Program-made: the position numbers and the translations under genes
From: Bradyrhizobium sp. AUGA SZCCT0176
GTDB lineage: Bacteria; Pseudomonadota; Alphaproteobacteria; Rhizobiales; Xanthobacteraceae
Assembly: GCF_018130145.1 (NCBI RefSeq)
Contig: NZ_JAFCMB010000003.1
Coordinates: 186,001 to 250,000 of the forward strand
Direction: 5' to 3'
Length of the DNA stretch: 64,000 nucleotides
The notes under the pieces: model-generated
Databases searched by the model: none
Told to the model about the DNA's origin: nothing
The model's input: the letters and a program-made list of their open reading frames with translations, nothing else
Shown: positions 1 through 9,642 of the stretch, one piece after another
Layout: every line of letters starts with the position of its first letter
How positions within the stretch are numbered: position 1 is the stretch's first letter

Positions 1-556
1 GTGCGATCGCATCGTAGCCCGGTCGCCCAAGATATTCCTGCTTTCCGTACTGACCGTAGGTGCTGACGCGCACGATCACGAGACTAGGGTTGACCGCCAG
101 CGCCAGCTCGTTGGTGATTCCGTTACGTTCGCATGTGCCGGGGGCAGACGATTCCATCCATACGTCTGAAATCTTCCACAGCGCCATCAATAGCTCGATG
201 CCGCGCTCCTTCTTGAAATCGAGTCCCATCGACAACTTGTTCTTCGTGACTTCGGCCTCATCGCCTCCGTGGGGGCGCGGCCCGCGCACCAACTGCGGCG
301 CGGTGAAGCGAAAAATGTCACCGCCCGGCTTCTCGACGTGAATCACCTCAGCGCCGAACTCTGCGAGCTTGGTGCCAATGTAGGGCTGGGCGATCAGCTG
401 CCCGGTGCCGACCGCACGAATGCCCTCCAACGGACCGAATGCGGGCGTGACACACGGCGTTTTCGGTCGCTGAAGCTTCTTGATCCACTCCGGGATGGTG
501 CTTCGAAGTTGCTCGATCTTGTCTTCGTCCTTCACAAGCCTTGGATCGTGCGGCAT
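1..556 (-). CDS. CaiB/BaiF family CoA-transferase, 5' part only
   Basis: The reading frame opens at an ATG at 556 behind a G-rich ribosome site (AGGGGGGTG) and runs without a stop to the window edge, giving 185 residues. Family III CoA-transferases move CoA between acyl-CoA and a free carboxylic acid. The fragment shows the N-terminal landmarks of that family: a PLEGIRAV start, a stretch reading KLAEFGAEVIHVEKPGGD, the NKLSMGLDFK segment where the family has N-K-x-S-x-x-L-D, and GRPGYDAIA. About half of a usual 400-residue protein is present and the catalytic Asp region lies outside the window. The substrate cannot be told. Confidence 0.85.
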   Translation of the reverse strand, partial: MPHDPRLVKDEDKIEQLRSTIPEWIKKLQRPKTPCVTPAFGPLEGIRAVGTGQLIAQPYIGTKLAEFGAEVIHVEKPGGDIFRFTAPQLVRGPRPHGGDEAEVTKNKLSMGLDFKKERGIELLMALWKISDVWMESSAPGTCERNGITNELALAVNPSLVIVRVSTYGQYGKQEYLGRPGYDAIA

Positions 557-630
557 GCAACACCCCCCTGTTGTGGGCATCATGCAATCGAAAATCCCGG
601 TTCAAATCAAGCTCATTCACAAGCGGCACG

Positions 631-735
631 CGATGTCCGCCTTGGGTCATTCGCGTCGGTTTGGCCGAACCACGGCTACTTCCGGTCTACCCCGGTGACC
701 GGACATTCTCAGGATAGGCAAGCATGTCTCAAAAG
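631..735. repeat. dispersed intergenic repeat, copy 1
   Basis: About 105 bases here align with 4744-4855, sharing blocks such as CTACTTCCGGTCTA, a CGGACAT block and GTCTCAAA-GTGCCA. The reading MSALGHSRR in this copy is a false peptide that I recall as commonly annotated in Bradyrhizobium genomes. It lies in the 290-base gap between the CoA-transferase start and the L,D-transpeptidase end, where nothing else is seen. Confidence 0.6.
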
Positions 736-847
736 TGCCAACAAGAGACTCATGCATCGCAGCAAATTCGAGGATTCGATAGGCTATCCGATCCGCTCGA
801 CGCGAGGCTAGGTTTCACTAAGCGGAGTTGCCGCGCGAAGAATGGTC

Positions 848-2353
848 TCACCAGGCGGAAAAGCTATTTCCGAACGGCGAGCGCCAAAACGGCGAGCTGC
901 GTGGGCGCGCGTAGCGGAATCCAGTCCCCGGACTGCGCCGCCGTTTATCGATGCCGCCTTGGGGCTCGCCGCTCAACAGCACCACGAAATCCGTGCCCTT
1001 GCCGGTTTCCGTGCTCAACGGCTCGTCCGTGACGATCAGGGAAGATCTCGGCGCAATATTGCCGATGCGATCCAATGCGTCCTGCGGAATGCTGATGCGG
1101 TCGAGCGCAGCCTTTGCGGTGCCGGGGTCCGTCGGCACCGGCTCAGCGTCGCGACCACGCTTCGCGCGCGCCCGGTCGTCCGGCTCAAGCGTGGCGCCGG
1201 GCGGACGACCGCCGCCCATTGAGACGGCGCTCCATCGCAACTTGGTATCGTCGCCCGAGTGTTCGACTGCGGTGAAGACATGCGTGCCGAATGGACGATC
1301 GGGATCTGCGATCGTGACCGGACTTTCAAGGATGGGCTTGAATGCCTGACGGACATAAAGCCGCTGGGTCTTGCGGCTGATCACCACCGATACCGGCTGC
1401 ATTTCGCGTTCGACCTGGCGGGCCGCCTCGGCTGCCGCGGCCCGCGCCGTCTCCGCCGCGGCGGCAGCTTCACGCGCAGCAGTGACTGCATCGAGCCTCA
1501 GTTGCAGATCCGCGTTGGCGGCGTTCGATTGCAGCTGCAGCTCCGCGACCTTGACAGCGGCCTTTGCCTTGTCATCCTCGGCCTGCTCCTTTGCCTCCGC
1601 CGAGACAAGAGCGCCAAGTCTGGTCTCGGCAGCCGCCAATTGCGCCCCGGCTCTGCGCTTCAGATTTTCCGCCGCGCGAACCGGCTCCCTGGCGCGCGAG
1701 GCCTCCCGGAACGCCGTCTCCGCGGCCAGCCTCGCCTGCGCCGCTTTCCTCGCCGCCTCTTGTGCCTCTGCGGTGCGGGCGGCGGCCATGGCGCCGGCAC
1801 CCGGTTTGGGCTGGAGCAGCAGCGGATGGACAAGCTCGACGGGCGTCACATCGCTTGGCGCCACGATCACCCGCATGCCCATCTTGGTCACGTCGAACAG
1901 CCGTTCGGCGAAGTCGAATGGCAGCCGGATACAGCCATGGGACGCCGGACGCCCCGGCAGGACACCGCCATGCAGTGCGATACCTGACCAGGTGATGCGT
2001 TGCATGTGCGGCATGAAGGCATCGTCATACAGGTTCGAGTAATGCTCCTCGACCTTCTGGATGACGCTGAATATCCCGGCGGGCGTCTCGCGTCCCTTCG
2101 AGCCGCTCGACACCGGCGCCCGCAGCATCCACCCCTTGGCGTCGTAGACGGTGATCCGCTGGTCGCGGAGCGAAACGATGGCCATGAGCGGCTCGCCCGC
2201 GCTGCGCGTCTCGATGGACTCGATCAAGCGTTCGCCGCTTCTCGCGTCCGCATCGTTCCCGGCCGCGATCAGCATGGCCAGACTCGCAACGGCAAGACAC
2301 ATGGGCCGCAGCCGCGTCTGCCTGCACTTCGAATTCGCACCACGAGACGTCAT
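848..2353 (-). CDS. L,D-transpeptidase (YkuD domain), two-domain secreted protein
   Basis: 501 residues. A hydrophobic segment near residues 18-32 should be a signal peptide, so it acts in the periplasm on peptidoglycan, forming 3-3 cross-links or anchoring proteins. The YkuD domain spans about 55-170 and carries His128 and the SHGC motif (catalytic Cys141). Residues 190-320 are Ala/Glu/Arg-rich and probably a coiled coil. A second YkuD-like fold seems to start near 325 (VSVVISRKTQRLYV) but has no SHGC motif, so it is probably non-catalytic. It is the last of three minus-strand envelope genes (848-4542). The start is preceded by GGGGCGC. Confidence 0.88.
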   Translation of the reverse strand: MTSRGANSKCRQTRLRPMCLAVASLAMLIAAGNDADARSGERLIESIETRSAGEPLMAIVSLRDQRITVYDAKGWMLRAPVSSGSKGRETPAGIFSVIQKVEEHYSNLYDDAFMPHMQRITWSGIALHGGVLPGRPASHGCIRLPFDFAERLFDVTKMGMRVIVAPSDVTPVELVHPLLLQPKPGAGAMAAARTAEAQEAARKAAQARLAAETAFREASRAREPVRAAENLKRRAGAQLAAAETRLGALVSAEAKEQAEDDKAKAAVKVAELQLQSNAANADLQLRLDAVTAAREAAAAAETARAAAAEAARQVEREMQPVSVVISRKTQRLYVRQAFKPILESPVTIADPDRPFGTHVFTAVEHSGDDTKLRWSAVSMGGGRPPGATLEPDDRARAKRGRDAEPVPTDPGTAKAALDRISIPQDALDRIGNIAPRSSLIVTDEPLSTETGKGTDFVVLLSGEPQGGIDKRRRSPGTGFRYARPRSSPFWRSPFGNSFSAW

Positions 2354-2478
2354 GCGCGCCCCATCTGATCTGGTCTACGCCACCTTGTATTCAGGTAGAT
2401 TCACAACGTGGCGATATCAGGTCGGACTTGCCAACCTAGAACCGGCAAAAGCCGATGGCGCTCAAGCTCTGCGTGGCT

Positions 2479-3717
2479 TCATCTGCGGACCTGAGCCGCA
2501 ACGCGCATCTTCACTTTAGGCCGCTCAGCCGAGGTGGTCCGCTTCGCGCTGGTATCTGCGCGCGCTGCCAGCCGGACGCGCTGCATCACCGACGATTCCG
2601 CTTGCTGAGTTTTCGCGCCCCCGCGGCGAGAGACATATTCCTTGCCGTCGACCGGCGCCACATGCGGCGGATCTCTACCGAGATACGGCCGCCCGATTCC
2701 AAACTCCTTGCCGTGTTCATCGATCCACTTCCAGAGCTTTTCGGTGGAGACCCATCGCTGCGCCCGGGTCGCGCCTTTGACGCTCACGATATCGGCCGCA
2801 AGTCCGTGGCCATAGCCGCCACGGAAACTGCCACCATGAAAGGATCTATCGGTCGCGGCCTTCAGGCCGCTTGCAATCGATTGACGATAGTCATCGCGGA
2901 ACGCGCTGGTGATGCCGGGCGACAGCCCGGCCTGCTCCGCCGCGTGGAGCGCGTGAAAAAGCTTTAACCTGAAGCTCCGGTCCATGCCTCCGATCACGTA
3001 GTCCATCATCGGCATGCTGACTCGTTCCGCCGCCTTCGGATCCTTCCACGTGAAGTCCTGATCGACGAGCCTGGTGAAGGTTCTGGTGACGATCACGGTT
3101 TTGCGCTTCTTCTTGACCGTCACTTTCCTCTGCTCATGGACCTTGATGGTGTCCTCCTTGCGCGTGCGTTCGTAGAGCGCCCACAGGAATCGGTCGATGC
3201 AGATTTCCGCGGCCAGGCACTCTTCGCGAATTTCGAGGGTGCTCCCGGCGTTCTTGGGTTCGGCGAGCGCAGGATCTTGCTTGGGTTCGTCCAGCACGGG
3301 ATCAGGCGTGTTCGCAGTTGCGACTTGCACGGGCGGTGCTTCGGGCGGCGGCACCCGCGTTGAATCGGGTAACGCGGCCTCGACCTTCGGCGGTTGATCC
3401 GAAATCGATTTCGGTTGATCCGGGGCCACTATCTTGCCGGCGTCCGTGCCCATCACCAATTCGGCGACCGTCGCCGTATCGGCGCTTGCGACATCGATGT
3501 TGCCCAATGCGGTTGCTTGCGGTGCGTCAACGACCTCGGCGGTGAGAGATGGTGAGCGGCGGTCCTCGATTGGCACTGCGGCGACTGGCATTGCGGCGCC
3601 GGCGAGCTCGATGCGGGTCGAACCGGGTCCCGCAAGCGAGGCGACGACCCAGCTGGCGAGACCGACCGTTCCGCACAGGGCCAACGCCACGTGTGCTCTT
3701 CGCCGCGGGTTCATCAT
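2479..3717 (-). CDS. M15-like D-Ala-D-Ala carboxypeptidase-type protein
   Basis: 412 residues from the ATG at 3717, which sits behind GGTGGAGG; longer upstream frames lack a ribosome site. Residues about 10-30 form a membrane anchor or signal peptide, followed by a Pro/Ala-rich linker to about 150. The C-terminal part resembles M15/VanY peptidases: GYGHGLAADIV supplies a His and an Asp with metal-ligand spacing, and PPHVAP supplies a second His. Such enzymes trim peptidoglycan stem peptides in the periplasm. Its place between two L,D-transpeptidase genes fits cell-wall remodelling. Family membership is inferred from these motifs only. Confidence 0.72.
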   Translation of the reverse strand: MMNPRRRAHVALALCGTVGLASWVVASLAGPGSTRIELAGAAMPVAAVPIEDRRSPSLTAEVVDAPQATALGNIDVASADTATVAELVMGTDAGKIVAPDQPKSISDQPPKVEAALPDSTRVPPPEAPPVQVATANTPDPVLDEPKQDPALAEPKNAGSTLEIREECLAAEICIDRFLWALYERTRKEDTIKVHEQRKVTVKKKRKTVIVTRTFTRLVDQDFTWKDPKAAERVSMPMMDYVIGGMDRSFRLKLFHALHAAEQAGLSPGITSAFRDDYRQSIASGLKAATDRSFHGGSFRGGYGHGLAADIVSVKGATRAQRWVSTEKLWKWIDEHGKEFGIGRPYLGRDPPHVAPVDGKEYVSRRGGAKTQQAESSVMQRVRLAARADTSAKRTTSAERPKVKMRVAAQVRR

Positions 3718-3882
3718 CCGGTCGCCTCCACCAGAGCCAGGCCGCACGGCCAAGCATGCGACGACGATGAACCTTTGCATCAATTGTGGACGTGCAATGA
3801 CGCAAACTGCGGCGTATCGATTTTCCCGGGAGGTGTCGCCGGAATGCAACGCGATGGAACATCGTATTTTAGCGAAAACTGA

Positions 3883-4542
3883 TCAGCTTCGGGAACCCGC
3901 GACGGGCCCTAACCACGCACTCCGGCCCGGCGGGAGGACAACGACGATCGCGCCCGGCTTCACCCGATCCACGAGATCGATGACATCCTCGTTGGTCATA
4001 CGGATGCAGCCGGACGAGATGGCATGGCCGATATATTCCGGCTGGTTGGTGCCGTGGATACGGTACAGCGTGTCCTTGCTGCCCTCGTAAAGGTAGATCG
4101 CCCGCGCACCGAGCGGATTAGCCGGACCGCCCGCAACGCGCTTGGGGTAAGGACCGAGCCGGGCCTGGATCTCCGCCGTGGGGATCCAGTCCGGCCATTC
4201 AGCCATACGGCCAACCGTGGCGACGCCGGACCACGCCTGCGCTTCCTCCCCAACCGTCACGCCGTAGCGGATCGCCTTGCCTCCCGGCAAAACGTAATAC
4301 AGATAGCGTGCATTGCTATCGACCAGGATCGTGCCCGGCTGCTCCTTGCGCATGTAGTCGACAATATGCCGACGATAGGTCTCTGGAATGCTCGCCTGCG
4401 CATAAGGCGGGTGGGCCAGCAACTGCCGGTCCCTCGGGGTCAAACTGGCATTCGAGGACGGTGCGAGCGTCGATTGCATGCAACCGCCGAGGACAAACCC
4501 GAGCACCCCAAAAAGCAACAACGCCAGTCCGGACCTCGGCAT
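3883..4542 (-). CDS. L,D-transpeptidase (ErfK/YbiS type), putative lipoprotein
   Basis: 219 residues. The N-terminus is hydrophobic and ends in LGGC (Cys21), a lipobox, so the protein is probably lipid-anchored. The YkuD domain fills residues 70-210 and has the catalytic signature HGTNQPEYIGHAISSGCIRM with a conserved His and Cys. It makes meso-DAP cross-links or attaches lipoproteins to peptidoglycan. The start at 4542 has GGAGGACAGG ahead of it. It is first of the three envelope genes on this strand; gaps between them are 120-170 bases, so one transcript is possible but not proven. Confidence 0.9.
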   Translation of the reverse strand: MPRSGLALLLFGVLGFVLGGCMQSTLAPSSNASLTPRDRQLLAHPPYAQASIPETYRRHIVDYMRKEQPGTILVDSNARYLYYVLPGGKAIRYGVTVGEEAQAWSGVATVGRMAEWPDWIPTAEIQARLGPYPKRVAGGPANPLGARAIYLYEGSKDTLYRIHGTNQPEYIGHAISSGCIRMTNEDVIDLVDRVKPGAIVVVLPPGRSAWLGPVAGSRS

Positions 4543-5047
4543 GGCCTGTCCTCCAAAGCGTTACATTGGACCATCTGCTTCTCGAAAAGTGCAGAAATCA
4601 AGGCGTCGCTGGAAAGTAACGCAATAACGAGATCAGGTTGTTTGTCCATCGAACCGCGCTCAGCTCGTGCACTTGCGGACTGCAAAGCCGAGTCCTTCCA
4701 GACTCTCTTCAAAGACTTTCGAATGCTCCGCTTGAAGATCGGCAATGTCCAATAAGGGGTCCCGTTCGCGTCCGCTTGCCGGTCGGCCAACTACTTCCGG
4801 TCTAATCCGTCAACGGACATCGTCAGAGCCGGCCATCAAGTCTCAAATGTGCCAGAACCGGACGATGGCACGAAACGGACCACCAGCCGGGCCGCCCTGC
4901 TGATGTCCGACAATCATGCAAGCATTCTCTCCATCATACGGCCATTCTTTGAATAAGACTGAACGCAGTGTTGGCGACTGGCCGACCCGACGAATGGTCG
5001 ACCGACCTCGACCTTGGGATGACGTTGGACGAAAAAGGGAAGCGCCA
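4543..5047. other. intergenic region holding repeat copy 2
   Basis: The 505 bases between two divergent genes hold the second copy of the dispersed repeat at 4744-4855. I see no convincing gene. Promoters for both neighbours should lie here, but no clear -35/-10 pair stands out. Confidence 0.5.
4744..4855. repeat. dispersed intergenic repeat, copy 2
   Basis: Aligns over its whole length with 631-735, sharing CTACTTCCGGTCTA, a CGGACAT block and GTCTCAAA-GTGCCA, with scattered changes. Both copies flank the cell-wall gene trio and lie in the same orientation. Confidence 0.6.
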
Positions 5048-5854
5048 ATGAACTCCACACCCACTTCGAAGGCAAATGACCTCCCCGATGCGCCGGTCCC
5101 ACGCGCCGATGAACGACTCGCCCACGCCTACGGACAGATCACACGCGCGGGTGAAGAGCTTGCGCGTGTGAGTGAACAGGTTGCAAAAATGGAGCACGAT
5201 GCGGCGCGCCCACCTTCGGGGGGAACACCTTCGGCCGGACCTCGCCCGCAATCACCGACTGGAAGGCCGGCGCTCCGGGCGCTCATCGGCTTGGTGCTGA
5301 CGGCGTGCATCGTTGTCGCTGCTCTGGTTTTGCAGTCGTCCTATGGAGCCGGGGCCAAGCTGGTTGTCGCCCGTTGGGCCCCGCAGCTCGTTTCAACATT
5401 GCCGTCGGAAAACCCGCCCGTACCCGCCCAGCCGGCGCCATCTACCGTTCAAGTGGCCGCGGCGGAGGCAACACCACCGCAAGCAACGCCCTTGCCTCAG
5501 ACCGCACCGCAAGACGCCGCGCCGACAACTACTGCAGCGCTTCCTGATCACACAGAGTTGCTGCGATCGATGGCGCGCGATCTCGCGAATCTGGAGCGGA
5601 ACATCGAACAGCTCAAGGCGAACCAGCAACAGATAGTCCGCGACAGTTCAATGGCCATTGAGGAGTTCAAGGCGAACCAGGAAGAGATGAAACGCGTACT
5701 AGCGAAGGTTTCGGAGCAGAACCCGCCCAAGACGTCGCCGCCGCCGGCGCAGCCGACTCCGACCTTGCGCAAGCCCGAGCGGACGCTTCAGCCGCCGCAC
5801 GCAAGAGCGCGACCTCGACTCCCAAGAGAGTGGATCTACGACGAGGATTGGTAG
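5048..5854 (+). CDS. membrane-anchored coiled-coil protein of unknown function
   Basis: 268 residues from the ATG at 5048, preceded by AAAAGGGAAGCGCC. Residues 20-50 are helical and charged. One membrane helix is near 77-96, then comes a Pro/Ala-rich stretch (about 125-165), a predicted coiled coil around 175-225 (ERNIEQLKANQQQ and EEFKANQEEMKRV are two similar halves), and a Pro/Arg-rich tail. I recall similar proteins as frequent 'hypothetical' entries in Bradyrhizobium, but no function is known to me. The topology suggests a cytoplasmic head and a periplasmic coiled coil. Confidence 0.75.
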   Translation: MNSTPTSKANDLPDAPVPRADERLAHAYGQITRAGEELARVSEQVAKMEHDAARPPSGGTPSAGPRPQSPTGRPALRALIGLVLTACIVVAALVLQSSYGAGAKLVVARWAPQLVSTLPSENPPVPAQPAPSTVQVAAAEATPPQATPLPQTAPQDAAPTTTAALPDHTELLRSMARDLANLERNIEQLKANQQQIVRDSSMAIEEFKANQEEMKRVLAKVSEQNPPKTSPPPAQPTPTLRKPERTLQPPHARARPRLPREWIYDEDW

Positions 5855-6187
5855 CCGTCGATGCAGTGTCCATCGAAGTTTTGTGCTGAAACAGCTCTTT
5901 GATCCGATACAGCGCGCTGTGCGTCGGTGGCTTGAACGCGTAGAACGCCTGCTTTTTCTGGTAGTGGTCAGAGTGAGATTAGAAGCCAGCATTAACGGCC
6001 GCTTTGCGCCAATAGCTGCCCCTTGCCGAACGGCAACAGGCTGAAAATGGCTCTCAAACGCTGGCGCGCCCTGCGATTTGGCACATTTCTCTGTCATCAA
6101 TCGCGGTCTAGACGTTTATAGGAATGTTATTGAGATGCTCAGGCCTGAGGTGGATATGGATAACTCGGATTTCTGCGGGAAGGCACA
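5855..6187. other. intergenic, nothing recognised
   Basis: 333 bases between the coiled-coil protein and rsgA. No gene, repeat or clear terminator is seen; a promoter for rsgA is expected near its 3' end. Confidence 0.4.
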
Positions 6188-7240
6188 GTGACTAACCCTT
6201 CGGACGGTTTGCCTGGATCATCACTTGTAGATCTGGGATGGTCTGATTTCTTCGGCGACCAGCTCTTACCGGATGAGGCACGCGCCCTGCCGGTACGCAT
6301 CGCCAACATTCATCGAACGCGTATTTCGGGGATTTCGCAAATTGGTTTGATCAGACTGGTGCTGCCGGCCCGTAGCAACACTGGTGATTTTGCCGTCGGT
6401 GACTGGGTGCTCGCCGACCCGCAGACGTTCTCGATGCAACGCCGCCTAGCGCGGAAGACGGTGCTGAAGCGGCGCACCGAGGGGAATGCGGCACCTCAAC
6501 TCGCCGGCGCCAACATCGACACGTTATTTATCGTCACATCATGCAACGCGGAGTTCAACGTGGCCCGGCTGGAACGCTACGTAGCACTGGCCAATGAAGC
6601 CGGTATCACGCCGGTGATTTTGCTAACCAAAGCCGACCTTACCAAGGATGCTGGGTCATATCTTGAGCAGGCAGTTGCTCTGCAACGCGGGCTGCCGGTG
6701 GTAGTCTGCAATCCCCGTAATGGTCACGCCGCCGGTGACCTGCATGCCTGGTGCGGTGGAGGACAGACGGTGGCGCTGGTCGGCTCATCGGGAGTGGGGA
6801 AATCCTCCATGGTCAACGCGCTGGCGGGTGTGGCACCGGACCAGCTTCAACAGACCGGGAGCATTCGAGAGCATGATGCCCAAGGCCGTCACACGACCAC
6901 CTCACGCTCGCTTCATGCGATGTCGAGCGGGGGCTGGGTAATCGATACGCCGGGAATGCGGACACTCCATGTCAGTGACGCCGCAGCGGGTATTGATGAG
7001 TTGTTCGCAGAAATCACCGAGCTCGCGCCGCTCTGCAGGTTTCGCGATTGCACGCACGCTCACGAACCGGGCTGCGCAGTCAGCACCGCGGTATCCGGCG
7101 GCACACTGAACCCGGAGCGTGTGGCCCGCTGGCGCATGATGGTGGCGGAGAACCGCATCAATACGCCTAAACTGATAAAGCCGGGCGGCAGCAGGCCCAC
7201 CGTCCTCCGCCATAGCAAATCGCACCTAGAAGACGACTAG
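6188..7240 (+). CDS. rsgA: ribosome small-subunit-dependent GTPase A
   Basis: 350 residues, GTG start behind GGGAAGGCAC. RsgA is a circularly permuted GTPase that helps the last steps of 30S subunit maturation in the cytoplasm. An N-terminal OB-like part (about 30-100) is followed by the permuted G domain with LLTKADL (G4), the P-loop SSGVGKSS and DTPGMR (G3). A C-terminal zinc knuckle has the Cys/His pattern CRFRDCTHAHEPGC. The length is normal. It appears to be a single gene. Confidence 0.95.
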   Translation: MTNPSDGLPGSSLVDLGWSDFFGDQLLPDEARALPVRIANIHRTRISGISQIGLIRLVLPARSNTGDFAVGDWVLADPQTFSMQRRLARKTVLKRRTEGNAAPQLAGANIDTLFIVTSCNAEFNVARLERYVALANEAGITPVILLTKADLTKDAGSYLEQAVALQRGLPVVVCNPRNGHAAGDLHAWCGGGQTVALVGSSGVGKSSMVNALAGVAPDQLQQTGSIREHDAQGRHTTTSRSLHAMSSGGWVIDTPGMRTLHVSDAAAGIDELFAEITELAPLCRFRDCTHAHEPGCAVSTAVSGGTLNPERVARWRMMVAENRINTPKLIKPGGSRPTVLRHSKSHLEDD

Positions 7241-7341
7241 CTGACGTCTAACCTGAACGCCCTGTTTGGGTCGAATTTCTTGCGAACAAGCCGGTTTGTT
7301 CATTTCCTTGTCGAAGCAGTGAAGGGCGATGAGGCCGTGGC

Positions 7342-8235
7342 TTAGAATTCGTTCAGGTAGGTCTTGTCGCGATCGAAGATGTGGACGATATGACGGCTCA
7401 CTGAACGAACCCGCGCCATGAATTCGATGTCCTGGTGTACCGACAGGAAAACGTCGCGATAGACCTTGACCTCATCGGGGAGGACGGGAACGAGCGTCGG
7501 GTTCGACTTGGCGGAGAACAGGGGTAGCAATGCGATGCCTGCGCCCGCCGCCACGGCGTTCTGCTGCGCGTGCATGCTCGAGGATCTGAAGGCGACGTTC
7601 GTCGGATCAAGTACGTCCAGCAGCCAATGCACCGGCTGGATAGCGATGAGGTCCTCAACATAGTCGATGAAGGTATGAGACGCGAGGTCGGCCCGACTGG
7701 CCGGCATCCCGCGAAGGGCGAGATAGGCCTGGCTCGCATACAAGGCGAGACGAAACGATCCGACCTTCTTGACAACGAGCCGCTGCCCGTCCGGATGCAC
7801 GAAACTGATAAAGATGTCCGCCTCGCGTTTGGTCAGGCTGATCAGGTGCCGCTCCGTCACAAGCTCCACTGTTATACCCGGGCTCCGCACCACCAATTCC
7901 GTAAAGCGTTCCGCCAAAAAAAAGGCGGCGATCCCCTCCATGGTTGCGACGCGCACCCGCCCCGTGGCGGTGCTCGCGTCCGAGCCCAAGGCCTGTTGAA
8001 CGGAAGAAGCTTCCTGTTCGATTCGTTCGGCGATCGAGAACAGGCGATGGCCATGTTCGGTAAGGACGAAGCCGTCCGGCTTGCGATCAAACAGCTTGAC
8101 CGAGAGGCTCTTCTCCAGCTCGGCGATACGCCGGCTGACAGTGGTGTGATCGACTTTCAGCCGCCGAGCGGCTGGCATGAGGCGACCTTGGCGTGCCAGT
8201 TCCAGAAAATAGACCAGATCGTTCCAATCGAACAC
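7342..8235 (-). CDS. LysR-family transcriptional regulator
   Basis: 297 residues from a GTG at 8235 (VFDWNDLVYFLEL), chosen because TTAGGA lies 8 bases upstream and the longer frame adds residues unlike the family. The N-terminal winged helix-turn-helix (1-60) contains RRLKVDHTTVSRRIAELE. The rest is a LysR-type effector-binding domain. The gene follows the aldoxime/nitrile operon on the same strand, 241 bases beyond the nitrilase stop, so it is the obvious candidate regulator of that pathway, though no binding site was identified. Confidence 0.9.
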   Translation of the reverse strand: MFDWNDLVYFLELARQGRLMPAARRLKVDHTTVSRRIAELEKSLSVKLFDRKPDGFVLTEHGHRLFSIAERIEQEASSVQQALGSDASTATGRVRVATMEGIAAFFLAERFTELVVRSPGITVELVTERHLISLTKREADIFISFVHPDGQRLVVKKVGSFRLALYASQAYLALRGMPASRADLASHTFIDYVEDLIAIQPVHWLLDVLDPTNVAFRSSSMHAQQNAVAAGAGIALLPLFSAKSNPTLVPVLPDEVKVYRDVFLSVHQDIEFMARVRSVSRHIVHIFDRDKTYLNEF

Positions 8236-8476
8236 GGATAGTCCTAACAGGCCTGAGCAACCGACTTGGCAAGCAATGGACTTGCGTGGTCCATCTTGCG
8301 AGATTGGCGCTCCGAACGCCAGTCCGACGATGACGCAGTTGTGCATCGCGCCGATGGCGGCGCGAGCTGGATACCTGTCGCCCCCGGACCGGCGTAACGG
8401 CCGCCGATGACCTACTCCAGGTCGATCCGCAGATCATGGCGCGTCTTCTCTCGGCCTGAATTGCCTTCCTGTAGGA

Positions 8477-9538
8477 TCAAGAATCCAGACTGCCGCCGTT
8501 ATGGAATGCGATGGCCTCAGCCGTCGCGCCCTGCTCGGCCAGCTCGGGCGCGATATCGGTCGTAACAGCATCGATGAACGTCGCCGAGATCAGCCGCTTG
8601 CGATTGACCTTGAGATCGAAGACATCGAAGCGGTTGTAATAGCCAACAACGTCGTGGAACTGTTTTGGCTCGACACAACGCTGCAGGTCGCATTCCGCAT
8701 AGGCGATGCCTTCCTGATCCTGCAGGGTGTCTCCGAACACCTCCCCTGTGGGATCAACGAAGAAGCTCGCCGCCCGCTGCGTGCGATCGATCACGTCGAT
8801 GACCGATGAATCGCGCGCGATCAGGAAATCGCGCATCGCCGCATCCATGAAGCCAGCGGTGATGATGCCGAACGCCTTCGCCTCGAACGAATGTGCACTG
8901 GCGCGGATACGGTTGGCAGCGACATTGTTGAAATTTCCGCCCGCACTCGGCCGCCGCGTTGGCCACATCGGCGGCCAGCTCGAGATGTGGATCTGCTCGG
9001 CCTGCGCCATCAGGGCATAGCGCGCCAGCGGATTGGTGTTCTCGCCGCAGATCAGGTTGCCGACGCGGCCGACCGGCGTGTCGACGACGCGGAGTCCGGC
9101 ACCATCGCCCGCGGCCCAGATCAGCTTCTCGTAGAAGGTCGGCACCAGCTTGCGGTGATGGTTGAGGATGGCGCCATCAGGGCCGATCAGGACATTGCTG
9201 TTCCAGATCAGTCCGACACTGGTCGGCGAGCTCTCGCTGATGCCCATCGAGATGGTGACGCCGAGGGACTTCGCTTCACGCCGCAGCGCCGCGATTTCAG
9301 GCCCTGTGATAGCGACGGACTGCTCGGCCATCAGCACGAACAGATCGTGGTTCTCGATCGGCGCCCACAGCGCCGCCCAGACCGGAAATGCCGGAATATA
9401 GGTCTCGGGAAACGCGACCAGCTGCGCGCCGCCGCGGGCCGCCTCGCGGATGATCGAGATCGCCTTCGCCGTTGTCGCCGCGCGATCGAGAAATACCGGT
9501 GCTGCGTGGACGGCAGCAACCTTTACGGATGACGTCAT
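8477..9538 (-). CDS. nitrilase (aliphatic/arylacetonitrilase type)
   Basis: 353 residues from the ATG at 9538, which has AAGAAGGG at good spacing; a GTG two codons earlier is too close to it. Nitrilases hydrolyse R-CN directly to the carboxylic acid and ammonia. The catalytic triad is visible: Glu in AFPETYIP, Lys in HHRKLVPT and Cys in LICGENTNP. Length and the SSWPPMWP segment fit bacterial nitrilases of the carbon-nitrogen hydrolase superfamily. The gene lies directly after aldoxime dehydratase, whose product is its expected substrate. Confidence 0.94.
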   Translation of the reverse strand: MTSSVKVAAVHAAPVFLDRAATTAKAISIIREAARGGAQLVAFPETYIPAFPVWAALWAPIENHDLFVLMAEQSVAITGPEIAALRREAKSLGVTISMGISESSPTSVGLIWNSNVLIGPDGAILNHHRKLVPTFYEKLIWAAGDGAGLRVVDTPVGRVGNLICGENTNPLARYALMAQAEQIHISSWPPMWPTRRPSAGGNFNNVAANRIRASAHSFEAKAFGIITAGFMDAAMRDFLIARDSSVIDVIDRTQRAASFFVDPTGEVFGDTLQDQEGIAYAECDLQRCVEPKQFHDVVGYYNRFDVFDLKVNRKRLISATFIDAVTTDIAPELAEQGATAEAIAFHNGGSLDS

Positions 9539-9642
9539 TATCACAAACCCTTCTTATGATTGCAGCCGGACATCAGCGCGCCGTTTCCGGCCCGCCCGGC
9601 ACATGGCCGCACGGCATCCTGCAGGCGTCTGGCGCGGCGCGA

